Both the position numbers and the translations under genes were made by a program. Shown here piece after piece: positions 45,771 to 54,390 of a DNA stretch of 56,927 nt (within the stretch, counting starts at the first letter, position 1; each line of letters opens with the position of its first letter). This stretch comes from Hyphomicrobiales bacterium. GTDB lineage: Bacteria > Pseudomonadota > Alphaproteobacteria > Rhizobiales > Beijerinckiaceae. The notes under the pieces are model-generated. The model worked only from the letters and a program-made list of their open reading frames with translations, made no database searches and was not told the DNA's origin. The stretch spans positions 1 through 56,927 of the forward strand of contig JAIYCE010000048.1 in assembly GCA_027488155.1 (NCBI GenBank), given 5' to 3'.

Positions 45771-46279
45771 GACTTGGCACCGAGAATGATACGGAGATCG
45801 GCATAGGCTTGTTGGCCGGCATAAAGCATCCATGTCAGCCCAGTGAGTGGCCATGCTATATGGATGAGCCACAACGGCAATTCCGCCAATTCCGAAGTGC
45901 GATGCCAAGCAAAGCGGGTAAATTCGATCCCGGCATAGACGAAAATGTAGGCGAGAACCAGAACACCAATGCGGCCACTGAGATTGAGCAATGCATTGCC
46001 GCGGCGGCCCATATCCGGCCAAAGATCGACATCGAAATGGACATTATCGCGCACACCAACCATGGCACCGATCATGATCGTCCAGATGAAGAGGAACCGC
46101 GCCATCTCTTCAGTCCAGATATAATGCGGAATGATGCTCGTGAAGCGGGAAAAGATTTGCAGAGAAACTGGAAAAACAAGAACGAGAACAGAAAGCGCTA
46201 AAAGAGCATCCAATAACTTCCCATAATAAAACGAAAACGCGCCGAGGGCTGAGCGCGGGGACGTAGTGTTGCTTGGCAT
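45767..46279 (-). CDS. dctQ: TRAP transporter small permease (DctQ type)
   Basis: A 170-residue four-helix membrane protein. WTEEMARFLFIWTIMIGAMVGVR is the DctQ signature. It forms the transporter with DctM and the periplasmic DctP. It follows a stem-loop after dctP. Confidence 0.9.
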   Translation of the reverse strand: MPSNTTSPRSALGAFSFYYGKLLDALLALSVLVLVFPVSLQIFSRFTSIIPHYIWTEEMARFLFIWTIMIGAMVGVRDNVHFDVDLWPDMGRRGNALLNLSGRIGVLVLAYIFVYAGIEFTRFAWHRTSELAELPLWLIHIAWPLTGLTWMLYAGQQAYADLRIILGAKS

Positions 46280-46303
46280 TGAGACAGTCCTGCTATGAAA
46301 GAA

Positions 46304-46323
46304 CCGCAGCCATAAGGCTGCGG
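46304..46323 (-). other. Intercistronic stem-loop between dctP and dctQ
   Basis: CCGCAGCC (46304-46311) pairs with GGCTGCGG (46316-46323) around a 4-base loop. On the minus strand it lies just after the dctP stop and is followed by TTCTTTCATAG, too weak for a full terminator. Confidence 0.65.
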
Positions 46324-46347
46324 CTCGAAGGCATTTTGGAATGACCG

Positions 46348-47343
46348 TTAGGCTGCGTTGATCTTTTTGTAGATCTCTTCGGCGCCAATTTCCTTGGCAT
46401 ACGCTTCCATCACGGGGTCGACCAATTTTTTCATCTGCGGCCGGTCTTCGAAGGTGATCTTCTTAAGCCTACCTTCGCTCTGAAGCTTGTCGAGCTTCTG
46501 ACTGTCTTCGCTCGATTCGAGCTGGCGACCATAATCACCGGCTTCTTTACCAGCCTTCATCACCGCGTCCTGCAGATCCTTAGGTAAGGCCTGCAATGTC
46601 TTAACGGAGAAGCAGATCGGACGGATCGAAACGGCATGCTGCGTCATGCTGAGATTGGGTGCCACTTCGTAGAACTTCATAGCCTCGACACCGGCCGCTT
46701 CGTTTTCGCCAGCCTGAATGACGCCATTCTGAATGCCATTATAGACTTCATTATAGGCGATCACGGTCGGCGACATACCAACAGCCGCGAAAGTACGCGA
46801 CCAGATCGGCGCACCCTGCACACGAACTTTCAGTCCCTTGATTTCATCAAGATTCTTGATGGGCTTGTTAGCAAAAATATTGCGCGTTCCGCCGCCAGCC
46901 TGACCGATCATCATCACGCCGGCTTTAGCCGTGACTTCATCGTTGATAGGCTTGAGCAGATCAAGCTCGATGACCTTGTTCATGTGTGCGACATCGCGGA
47001 ACACAAAAGGCGCATCGATAAAGGGCGCGGATTTTGCAAAAGTTGACATGTGGGCTGGCGACACAATCGCGAAATCAACAGCCTTGCCCTGGGACATATA
47101 CTCGAAATACTGCTTTTCGAGGCCCAAGCTTGAATTCTTATGAATCACGAAGTTAACGGGCTGCTTGCCATAATACTTGTTAACAAGCTCGCCGAATCGC
47201 GTCAGAGCGCGCGTGAAAGCGTGGTCATCGTTGAATTGCGACGCACCGTTCAAAGTGATTGCCGTTTGCGCCCGAAGAACTGACGGAGCAGCAACAACGG
47301 CCATCGATCCGCCAATCATCTTCAAGATATCACGTCTTAGCAT
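46348..47343 (-). CDS. dctP: TRAP transporter substrate-binding protein (DctP type)
   Basis: A 331-residue binding protein. The N-terminus MLRRDILKMIGGSMAVVAAPSVLRAQ has a twin-Arg and a signal core, consistent with Tat or Sec export. The DctP region LKVRVQGAPIWSRTFAAVGMSPTVIAYNEVYNGIQNG contains the carboxylate-binding Arg expected for TRAP ligands. Nearby oxidoreductases suggest a small hydroxy- or sugar acid. A GGGAGAGGA site supports the ATG at 47343; the frame is open much further upstream. Confidence 0.92.
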   Translation of the reverse strand: MLRRDILKMIGGSMAVVAAPSVLRAQTAITLNGASQFNDDHAFTRALTRFGELVNKYYGKQPVNFVIHKNSSLGLEKQYFEYMSQGKAVDFAIVSPAHMSTFAKSAPFIDAPFVFRDVAHMNKVIELDLLKPINDEVTAKAGVMMIGQAGGGTRNIFANKPIKNLDEIKGLKVRVQGAPIWSRTFAAVGMSPTVIAYNEVYNGIQNGVIQAGENEAAGVEAMKFYEVAPNLSMTQHAVSIRPICFSVKTLQALPKDLQDAVMKAGKEAGDYGRQLESSEDSQKLDKLQSEGRLKKITFEDRPQMKKLVDPVMEAYAKEIGAEEIYKKINAA

Positions 47344-47374
47344 TTCAAAATTCCTCTCCCGACAGTTGACAGCT

Positions 47375-47388
47375 CTAACGGCTGTTAG
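47375..47388. promoter_or_regulatory. Candidate LacI-family operator between dctP and the regulator gene
   Basis: CTAAC-GGCT-GTTAG is a perfect 5-bp inverted repeat with a 4-base spacer, 31 bp upstream of dctP in the divergent gap with a lacI-type gene. Place and symmetry fit an operator, but the arms are short. Confidence 0.35.
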
Positions 47389-47577
47389 CTTGCAGCAAAG
47401 CACAAGAAGAATGATTGTCAAAGTCTCTCCCGTTTTTGCATTGCAACATGCAGGCGAGGCGCTTTTCGTCACTACGCGTTTGGTCCAAATTCGGTTAGAA
47501 AAAGCTGGATACAGAGGGTTGCCATGTGACAAGTTTTCCTGACATTTATCGTTGGTTGCTTCTGAGGGTGAAATTCA

Positions 47578-48657
47578 ATGTCGCTTGCCGGAACCGCAGC
47601 CGGCTCCACTGTTGAGCAGGGTCGCGTTACCTTACAGGTCTTGGCAGATCGACTTTCAGTGTCGACTGCGACGGTATCACTTGCCTTGCGTGGCTCGGCA
47701 CTGGTTGCCCAAGCGACACGTGAGAAGGTTCAGACCCTCGCACGCGAGTTAGGCTATGTTTACAACCGCTCTGCAGCCAGCCTGCGCACATCCCGCACGC
47801 ATATGCTCGGCGTTGTCTTCCATGACTTCACCAATCCGTTTTTCATGGGGTTAATGGCCTCGGTCGAGGATACGATCCGTAATGCAGGTCTTTCGATTGT
47901 CCTTGGGACCTATGCCGAAAACACGCGTGGCAATGGGCGCCGTTACAGTGAGAGCATCGAACGCCAACAGCGTGCTTTCGAGACGCTGCGGGAGTATCGG
48001 CCCGATGGCATGCTTATCTGCGCGGCTGGCGGGTCCGATTCGTACCACCTTCAGAATTTGAAGCTCGGCGGGATCCCGATCGTTCAGGTCATGCGCGAAG
48101 TAGATGCTGAGCTCGATTATGTCGGTGCGCATGATGTTATGGGAGTGGAGCTCGCCTTACGTCACCTCTATGAATTGGGGCATCGCCGGATCGCGATGGT
48201 TGGTGGTGCAAAGACAGTATCGACTGGCCGAACGCGACACGGCACCTACCGCCGAACCATGGCCTCGCTCGGACTGTCCGTTGATGAGGACCTCATCATT
48301 GATGGCTTCGGTACGCGCGAGACAGGCTTTCGCGGGATTCAAACCCTCCTAGACCGGCAGCATCCACCGACAGCTGTACTCTGCTTCAACGATCTGACGG
48401 CATTCGGGGCGCTGATGGGTATGCGGCACAAGGGGCTCGAGGCCGGACGCGATCTCTCAATCATCGGCTGCGATGATATCAGCGAAGCGGAACAATGGTT
48501 TCCCGGCCTCACCACCATCCGCAATCACGAGGACAGAATCGGTCAACGTGCAGCGGAAATGTTGCTGGCAAGAATCGCGCGCCCGTCAAAACCGGTCGAG
48601 CGCGTCCTCATCAACGTCGATCTGATCATCCGTGGGACAACAGCCGCCCCGCGCTAG
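47578..48657 (+). CDS. LacI-family transcriptional regulator
   Basis: A 359-residue repressor. The helix-turn-helix is TLQVLADRLSVSTATVSLALRGSALVAQATREKVQ (about 19-53), and the hinge LGYVYNRSAASLR follows, as in LacI/PurR. The periplasmic-binding-like effector domain begins LGVVFHDFTNPFFMGLM. It is divergent from dctP and precedes three catabolic dehydrogenase genes, so it probably controls both sets, with a carbohydrate or hydroxy-acid as the effector. GAGGG lies before the ATG. Confidence 0.92.
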   Translation: MSLAGTAAGSTVEQGRVTLQVLADRLSVSTATVSLALRGSALVAQATREKVQTLARELGYVYNRSAASLRTSRTHMLGVVFHDFTNPFFMGLMASVEDTIRNAGLSIVLGTYAENTRGNGRRYSESIERQQRAFETLREYRPDGMLICAAGGSDSYHLQNLKLGGIPIVQVMREVDAELDYVGAHDVMGVELALRHLYELGHRRIAMVGGAKTVSTGRTRHGTYRRTMASLGLSVDEDLIIDGFGTRETGFRGIQTLLDRQHPPTAVLCFNDLTAFGALMGMRHKGLEAGRDLSIIGCDDISEAEQWFPGLTTIRNHEDRIGQRAAEMLLARIARPSKPVERVLINVDLIIRGTTAAPR

Positions 48658-48665
48658 CCAACTAG

Positions 48666-50141
48666 TCATTTCAACACATCGTAACCGAAGGCGATCGGTG
48701 CGTGATCGTCCGTTTCGATCCAGATACTTTTTGGCTGCGTGTATTCTAGCAAAACCTCGTAACCTGACGACCGACCAAAACCAGATCCACGCATGCCACC
48801 GAAAGGCGATTGCACGGATAAAGTCCGATAACCATTGACCCAGACCGATCCAGCACGCAACGCCCGTGCGACGCGGATCGCGCGTGTCCCCTGCCCGCTC
48901 CACACCGCACCAGCAAGATCGAATTCGCCTGCATTGGCCAGGCTAATTGCTTCCTCTTCCGAATCGAAAGGCGTTACAGCCAGAACAGGCCCGAAGATTT
49001 CTTCATCGAAGATTTCCATCCCGGGCTTTGCGTCGGCGAGAATGGTGGGTGCCAAAAAATAACCTGATGTTGCAGCTGCTGGCTTGCCACCACCTGCAGC
49101 TAGAGTTGCACCTTGGTCTTTTGAACGCGCGATCATACCGGAGATGCGATCCCATTGGCGCAGACTGTGCAACGGTCCAACCTCTGTCGCATCATCGAGC
49201 GGGTCGCCAACACGCAACTGACGTGCAGCACCCACGAGAGCTGCTACCACCTTGTCATGGATAGATCGTTCGACAAGAAGGCGCGAGCCGGCAGTGCAGC
49301 TTTGCCCAGCCGCGGCAAAGATGGCACCCTGCGCAGCTTTAACGGCGCGGGCTAAGTCGCAATCCGCAAAAATTACATTTGCCGATTTGCCTCCAAGTTC
49401 GAGCAGTGCAGGCCGCCCTGCACTGCCTGCCAACGCAGCAACTTTCCGGCCTGTGCCAACCGAACCGATGAAGACCGCTTTGCCGCACAAGGGCGTATTG
49501 ACGAGCGCGGCGCCAGTGCGTGGGCCACCCACGACAATGTTCAAAGCACCATCGGGCAAACCCGCTTCTTGTGCGAGTTTGGCCAGCATAAGCGACGTCA
49601 CAGGCGTCCACTCGGACGGCTTCAGAATGACAGCATTGCCTGCCGCGAGTGCGGGCGCAATTTGCCAACCTGCCGTGAAGATGGGCGCATTCCAAGGCGT
49701 CATCTGGACGATCGTTCCGAGAGGCTCACGCTCGACGACATTCAGATGCGATGTCGGAACAGGGATGACACGCCCTTCGATTTTATCCGCCCATCCAGCA
49801 TAATACGCGAACATGTCGGCAACTTTTGCGACCTCGCCGCGACAATCACGAATGGGCTTACCCGCAACGCGCGCTTCTGCCTGTGCCAAGATCTCTAAAT
49901 CACGACGGACGAGCCGGCTGATCTCGATCAGAATGACACCACGCGCAGACGCATTCATGTGCCGCCAGACGGCACCGCCTTTGAGCGCAGCTTGATGTGC
50001 GTCGCGCGCCAATGCCTCGCCGGCTTCGCGATAGGAGGCAATTTCCGTTTCATCAGCTGGGTTGATCAAAGTGAAGACATCGCCCGCGCCATTAATGTGG
50101 GCTCCGCCAATGAAACTTTCGATACGCAACCTCTCGCTCAT
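48666..50141 (-). CDS. NAD(P)-dependent aldehyde dehydrogenase
   Basis: A 491-residue ALDH superfamily member. The catalytic Cys lies in AAAGQSCTAGSRLLVE and the general base Glu in ALLELGGKSANVIF; the coenzyme-binding WNAPIFTAGWQIAPALAAGNAVILKPSEWTP segment is intact. It oxidises an aldehyde to the acid. Its ATG overlaps the upstream dehydrogenase stop, so the two are an operon and may act in sequence. Confidence 0.92.
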   Translation of the reverse strand: MSERLRIESFIGGAHINGAGDVFTLINPADETEIASYREAGEALARDAHQAALKGGAVWRHMNASARGVILIEISRLVRRDLEILAQAEARVAGKPIRDCRGEVAKVADMFAYYAGWADKIEGRVIPVPTSHLNVVEREPLGTIVQMTPWNAPIFTAGWQIAPALAAGNAVILKPSEWTPVTSLMLAKLAQEAGLPDGALNIVVGGPRTGAALVNTPLCGKAVFIGSVGTGRKVAALAGSAGRPALLELGGKSANVIFADCDLARAVKAAQGAIFAAAGQSCTAGSRLLVERSIHDKVVAALVGAARQLRVGDPLDDATEVGPLHSLRQWDRISGMIARSKDQGATLAAGGGKPAAATSGYFLAPTILADAKPGMEIFDEEIFGPVLAVTPFDSEEEAISLANAGEFDLAGAVWSGQGTRAIRVARALRAGSVWVNGYRTLSVQSPFGGMRGSGFGRSSGYEVLLEYTQPKSIWIETDDHAPIAFGYDVLK

Positions 50142-50998
50142 GAGCGCTGTCCTGAAAAGAGAATCATCTGGTTGAAATCTTCCGCGTCGGCGAGCTTTGC
50201 ATAGCTCTCACTCCACAAATCCGAAGCCGCCTGAAGCACTCTTGGTGAGACATTTTGCGCTTTGGCAAAATCATCGAACAGGCGCACGTCCTTGCGCATT
50301 AAGCCCATGGTGAAGCCTGAATCGAATGTTTCCGGCATGACCCATCTTGGTATATTGACTTCGAATACCGCACTGCGCCCAGAGCCCTTGGCGAGGGCGG
50401 CGGCGAGCGTCTCTCGATTGAGACCGGCCTTCTCACCTGCAGCCAGGGCTTCACCGGCTAAAGCGAGATGAGCGGCACACAGGGCATTATTGAGAATTTT
50501 GACCACGTTGCCGCAACCGGGGCCGCCACATATAACTGTTTCACGACCCAGAATGTCGAAATAGCGTTTCGCTTGTTGAAGCGCTGGGGCATCCCCACCC
50601 GCCATGATAAAAAGTGTGCCGGCAGCGGCACCCGCTGCACCCCCCGAAACCGGTGCATCGACAAACATCACGCCGCTTTCGCGAGCTGTCTGCGCAAGCT
50701 TTCGTGTCGAATCAGGGTCGGATGTCGACGTGTCGATGATCAGCGTACCGGGTCGGCAATGCGGCAGTATGGAGCCTACAACATGCTCTACAATGGCGCT
50801 GTTAGGCAGCGAGAGAATGATTACGGCGCAATGTGACGCAACATCCGAAGCCTGCTCGACATGGGGCATGAAGAGGGCTCGTCGGTCAGCATCAACATCG
50901 GTACCGAGCACAGTTTGCCCAGCGCGAGCCAATGTCTGTGCCATGGCCAGCCCCATCTGGCCGAGACCGATGATGCCGATATCGAAATTCTGAACCAA
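50138..50998 (-). CDS. 3-hydroxyisobutyrate-dehydrogenase-family reductase
   Basis: A 286-residue beta-hydroxyacid dehydrogenase. Cofactor loop GIIGLGQMGLAMAQTL, canonical substrate loop DAPVSGGAAGA, and catalytic Lys in GCGNVVKILNNAL are all present. Family members reduce tartronate semialdehyde or oxidise 3-hydroxyisobutyrate or hydroxymethylated acids. I chose the TTG at 50998 because GGAGG lies 6 bases upstream; the frame is open to 51190 but that part is not family-like. It is coupled to the ALDH by ATGA. Confidence 0.83.
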   Translation of the reverse strand: MVQNFDIGIIGLGQMGLAMAQTLARAGQTVLGTDVDADRRALFMPHVEQASDVASHCAVIILSLPNSAIVEHVVGSILPHCRPGTLIIDTSTSDPDSTRKLAQTARESGVMFVDAPVSGGAAGAAAGTLFIMAGGDAPALQQAKRYFDILGRETVICGGPGCGNVVKILNNALCAAHLALAGEALAAGEKAGLNRETLAAALAKGSGRSAVFEVNIPRWVMPETFDSGFTMGLMRKDVRLFDDFAKAQNVSPRVLQAASDLWSESYAKLADAEDFNQMILFSGQRS

Positions 50999-51171
50999 TT
51001 GACCCTCCGAAAAGCAACGAGCGACGGAACACCCCATCTCCTCGATTAGACCATCATCGCCACGATCATTCCGATTGCAACAGGGCTTCAGCTCGCGCAC
51101 CCGATAGGGCTCGACAAGTCCCATGCAGCCCGACATGATCCGCCCCCGCATACGCAGAAGTGAGACAGAAA

Positions 51172-52248
51172 ATGGCCCGCTCCAATACATATCGCCTCGC
51201 CGTCATTCCGGGGGACGGCATCGGTCAGGAAGTTATGCCAGAGGGTATCCGCGCGCTCGAAGCTGCCGCGCGCAAATTCAAGTTTTCAGTCAATCTCGAT
51301 CATTTCGATTTCGCTAATTGCGATTATTACGAAAAGCATGGCCGTATGATGCCAGAGGATTGGAAGGCGCAGATCGGCGAACACGATGCCATTTTCTTCG
51401 GCGCCGTTGGAATGCCATCAAAGGTTCCAGACCACATCTCGCTGTGGGGCTCGCTTTTGATGATGCGTCGGGAGTTCGATCAATACGTCAATCTGAGACC
51501 CGTAAAATTGATGCCCGGCGTCCCTTCTCCGCTCGCCAATCGAAAACCGGGTGACATTGATTTCTTCGTCGTGCGTGAGAATACGGAAGGCGAATATTCA
51601 TCGGTGGGTGGGCGCATGTTTGCGGGCACCGAGCGGGAATTCGTCCTTCAAGAAACAGTCATGACGCGGATTGGCGTCGATCGAATTCTCAAATACGCAT
51701 TCGAACTTGCCCAGAAGCGTCCGCGTAGAAGACTGACCTCAGCGACGAAATCAAACGGCATCTCAATCTCCATGCCCTATTGGGACGAGCGCGTTGCAGA
51801 AATGGCTCGATCGTTCCCCAGCGTCACAGTCGATCAATATCACATCGATATTCTTACAGCCCATTTCGTACTGAATCCCGATCGCTTCGATGTGGTCGTT
51901 GCGTCAAACCTGTTCGGCGACATCCTGTCCGACCTCGGCCCGGCCTGCACCGGGACTATCGGCATTGCACCTTCGGGCAACATCAGTCCTGATCGGAAAT
52001 ACCCGTCTTTGTTTGAGCCCGTGCATGGCTCGGCCCCTGATATTGCAGGTCAAGGCATCGCCAATCCGATAGGACAGATATGGTCTGCTGCCATGATGCT
52101 CGACCATCTCGGCGAGACGGAGGCCGCAGCCTCAATCGTTCGTGCGATCGAATTTGTTCTGGTAAATCCCTCGCTTCGTACGCGCGATCTCGGCGGCACA
52201 GCCAATACAGAAACTTGCGGCAAAGCCATTGCTGATGCGATCAGTTGA
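51172..52248 (+). CDS. ttuC: Tartrate dehydrogenase/decarboxylase family (D-malate dehydrogenase type)
   Basis: A 358-residue member of the isocitrate/isopropylmalate dehydrogenase superfamily, TtuC branch. Motifs are LAVIPGDGIGQEVMPEG, VVRENTEGEYSSVGGR, VVASNLFGDILSDLGPA and LFEPVHGSAPDIAGQ. TtuC/YeaU enzymes oxidise tartrate or D-malate with NAD and Mn. The ATG at 51172 begins the conserved MARSNTYRLAVIPGDG; an in-frame GTG is 4 codons upstream. It is divergent from the dehydrogenase pair. Confidence 0.88.
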   Translation: MARSNTYRLAVIPGDGIGQEVMPEGIRALEAAARKFKFSVNLDHFDFANCDYYEKHGRMMPEDWKAQIGEHDAIFFGAVGMPSKVPDHISLWGSLLMMRREFDQYVNLRPVKLMPGVPSPLANRKPGDIDFFVVRENTEGEYSSVGGRMFAGTEREFVLQETVMTRIGVDRILKYAFELAQKRPRRRLTSATKSNGISISMPYWDERVAEMARSFPSVTVDQYHIDILTAHFVLNPDRFDVVVASNLFGDILSDLGPACTGTIGIAPSGNISPDRKYPSLFEPVHGSAPDIAGQGIANPIGQIWSAAMMLDHLGETEAAASIVRAIEFVLVNPSLRTRDLGGTANTETCGKAIADAIS

Positions 52249-52274
52249 ATCCTGACAGAAGCATCAAGAAACCA

Positions 52275-52296
52275 AAACGCTCCAGTGGAGCATTTT
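52275..52296 (+). terminator. Probable intrinsic terminator after ttuC
   Basis: AAAACGCTCC-AGT-GGAGCATTTT forms a short stem (five GC-rich pairs plus four A-T pairs across one mismatch) followed by T4. It begins 26 bases after the ttuC stop. Confidence 0.55.
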
Positions 52297-52357
52297 AAAA
52301 GGCGAAAGCCCTGAGCGCGAGCGAAGGGAAGAGGGCCTCTTGGCTTTTGCAAACAAA

Positions 52358-52384
52358 AAGCCCCTCACGGACAGTGAAGGGCTT
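52358..52384. other. Hairpin in the gap between ttuC and the IS cluster
   Basis: AAGCCCCTCAC pairs with GTGAAGGGCTT across one C-A mismatch. The minus strand continues TTTTTG, so it could terminate a transcript coming leftward from the IS region. The rest of 52297-52467 holds a second small hairpin (52393-52414) and no gene. Confidence 0.5.
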
Positions 52385-52467
52385 GGTGTGTTTGGTTGCG
52401 GGGGCCTGCAACCAGCTTTACCGAACCCGCGTAATTGCCGAGTTTCACAGGGTCTGACCGTACCCCG

Positions 52468-52663
52468 TCAGAGCCTATTGACTGCGTTCGCGAGGCGGCA
52501 CACCGCATTAAAGCAATGGTTAACCTGCCTCACCCCCAGTATAACTGCCAGAATGGTCTCATGGCCTTCTGCCACGGCGAGCATAAAGGCATTAACATCA
52601 TTCTCGAAGGCTGCCTGGCCATACTTGCCGGCGCAAATGGCTAGGAGAAATGCCCTGCCCGCC
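52468..52663 (-). pseudogene. C-terminal fragment of an unrecognised protein, cut by an insertion sequence
   Basis: On the minus strand an open frame runs from the left end of the outer IS (52663) to a TGA at 52468-52470, encoding about 64 residues with AFLLAICAGKYGQAAFEN and TILAVILGVRQVNHCF segments. Its composition looks like a real helical protein. The N-terminal part is missing. No family is recognised. Confidence 0.4.
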
Positions 52664-52718
52664 TGTCCTGCCCCCTTAAAGTTGAGTCATTATTGTGGCT
52701 CCAAAGGGGGAGTTTGGA

Positions 52719-53006
52719 ATGGCTCGAAAGCGGCATTCGGATGAGGAATGCCTGAAGATCTTGCGGCAAGTGGAACTTGATCTGGCAGGCGGAGCGGATG
52801 TGGCCAAGGCCTGTCGGTCTGCGGGGATCAGCGATGCGACCTATTACACATGGCGCAAGAAGTTCGGCAGCATGGCACGCTCGCAGCTCTCGGAGCTGAA
52901 GTCGCTGGAGAAGGAGAACCAGCGGCTCAAAAAGATCGTTGCTGATCTTTAGCTGGATAAGCTGATCCTGCAGGAAAGCCTCGATTTTTTAAAACCCGAG
53001 ATCTAA
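52719..53006 (+). pseudogene. IS3-family transposase orfA, nonsense-interrupted
   Basis: The helix-turn-helix protein starts at ATG 52719 (GGGGGAG upstream): RHSDEECLKILRQVE, then CRSAGISDATYYTWRKKFG, then a leucine-zipper segment LKSLEKENQRLKKIVADL. TAG at 52950-52952 replaces the Glu normally found before LDKLILQESLDFLKPEI, which continues in frame to TAA 53004-53006. Confidence 0.82.
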
Positions 53007-53257
53007 CGGCGGATGACCTGCGGGGTGCGGTTATCCAGGCCCGTCAGAAGCTCGGAACATCAGAGCGACGGACCTGTCAGGTTCTTGGGATAGCGCGCAG
53101 CACCCTGCGCTATGAGGTAAAGGAGAAGAACGAGGATGAACTGCGCCTCGCCCTGATCCGTCTGGCCAAGCAATACGGCCGGTATGGCTATCGGAAGGTT
53201 GGGCAGCTCCTGCGGATAGAAGGCTGGTGTGTATTGACCCAGCGGTTTCTGCACAAG

Positions 53258-53953
53258 TTAGGCTGCTAATTTGAAGGCTTGTGCTGGCGTTTTCATGCCA
53301 AGCGCTTGGTGAGGTCTGCGGTTATTGTAGAAGTGGATCCAATCTCCAATTATTCGTGTTGCATGCTGAAGGCTTTCGAAGCGATGCCGGTGGATGCATT
53401 GCTCCTTCAGCGTCCGAATGACCCGCTCGACCATCCCGCTTTGCTGCGGACAGTGCGGCGTAATGAACTCCTGATGCAGGCCGTAACTTCTGACGAGCTG
53501 TCGGAATGTCAGACTGTTAAAAACCAAACCGTTGTCGGACCTCAGGAGGAAAGGGCTTTTGACCTTTCCGAGCGATCCGTTCCGCGCAATGAGAGCCTGC
53601 TCAAGAGCGGCTCCCGCCGTTGTGGCTTTACCCGAGCGGGAGAGCTGCCAGCCTAAAAGCTCCCGCGTGTAGCAATCAATCACCAGGGCCAGAGTGAGCC
53701 ACCCGTCACGGCCGCCCCACACCCTGCAGAGGTCTGTCGCCCAACGCTGATCAGGGGCTTTTGCCACTGAGGGAAGGACTTTGATGCGGGGCCTATGTCC
53801 AATAGCCCTCTTTCGGACCTGCCAGCCCTTGAGCTGGAAGATCCTTTGGACCGTGTTCTTATTAAACCCCAGCAAATGCGCCACCGTCCGGTAGCCGAAC
53901 GAAGGCTCTTCCTCGATCAGGGCCTTAATCGGTTCCACAAAGGCCGGGTTCAC
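53258..53953 (-). CDS. IS3-family DDE transposase (orfB) of the inner IS
   Basis: The free-standing frame encodes 231 residues. Upstream of its ATG the same frame stays open to the A7 stretch at 54109-54115, adding VPLTKLCRWFGVARRSVYYKPSR, a normal OrfB N-terminus. Therefore the full product is probably an OrfA-OrfB fusion made by -1 frameshifting. The integrase core holds ATDLCRVWGG (first Asp), LLRSDNGLVFNS (second Asp) and QSGMVERVIRTLKEQ (Glu). It cuts and joins the IS ends. Confidence 0.9.
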   Translation of the reverse strand: MNPAFVEPIKALIEEEPSFGYRTVAHLLGFNKNTVQRIFQLKGWQVRKRAIGHRPRIKVLPSVAKAPDQRWATDLCRVWGGRDGWLTLALVIDCYTRELLGWQLSRSGKATTAGAALEQALIARNGSLGKVKSPFLLRSDNGLVFNSLTFRQLVRSYGLHQEFITPHCPQQSGMVERVIRTLKEQCIHRHRFESLQHATRIIGDWIHFYNNRRPHQALGMKTPAQAFKLAA

Positions 53954-54075
53954 TTTGGGCGTCGCGCGGCTTGGCTTGTAGTAGACGCTGCGCCGCGCAA
54001 CGCCAAACCAGCGGCAGAGTTTGGTCAGCGGAACCTCAAAACCATCGTCTTTCAGTCCCTGCCGGATGCCATCAA

Positions 54076-54390
54076 TTATGGCTCTTCCTTGCCCAGCAGG
54101 GACTGCAATTTTTTTCGGGCACGTAACTCCAGCATGGCCTCCCCATAGGCTTCCTGGAGGTCCTTCAGCTGGCGCTCATATTGCTCGCGAATATCTTCAG
54201 GTTTGGCCCGCCGAGCATTTTCCATCCCCGCCTTTCCCTGCTCGACCCATTCCTCGACCTCAGACGGGGTCAAGTCATAGTGCCGCGAGGCCTCAGCAAT
54301 CGTCGTCTTGCCCTGGATAATCGCAAGTACCAGCGCACTCTTCCGACGCGCCGTCCATCGCTTCACATCTTCGTCCATAACCATGCTCAT
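54076..54390 (-). CDS. IS3-family OrfA of the inner IS
   Basis: A 104-residue DNA-binding protein with a helix-turn-helix (KTTIAEASRHYDLTPSEVEEW) followed by a coiled-coil (EQYERQLKDLQEAYGEAMLELRARKKL). It ends 34 codons... after the A7 slippery stretch, in LLGKEEP. I chose the ATG at 54390 because GAGGA lies upstream; later ATGs at 54384 and 54378 are possible. Confidence 0.85.
   Translation of the reverse strand: MSMVMDEDVKRWTARRKSALVLAIIQGKTTIAEASRHYDLTPSEVEEWVEQGKAGMENARRAKPEDIREQYERQLKDLQEAYGEAMLELRARKKLQSLLGKEEP
54109..54115 (-). other. A7 slippery sequence for programmed -1 frameshifting
   Basis: The minus strand reads CGAAAAAAATTG near the end of orfA. orfB is in the -1 frame and is open from this point onward, as in IS3 elements that make OrfAB by slippage. 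The 7-A run is a standard slippage site. Confidence 0.75.

Noticed and set aside
52391..52414. tRNA-like GGTTGCGGGGGCC sequence
   Set aside because: It resembles the 3' end of a tRNA read in reverse, but no acceptor stem, anticodon or D-arm can be built around it. It is a small hairpin only.
52435..52644. Plus-strand 69-codon frame left of the IS cluster
   Set aside because: The minus strand of the same region gives a more protein-like, stop-free fragment, so the plus frame is probably its shadow.
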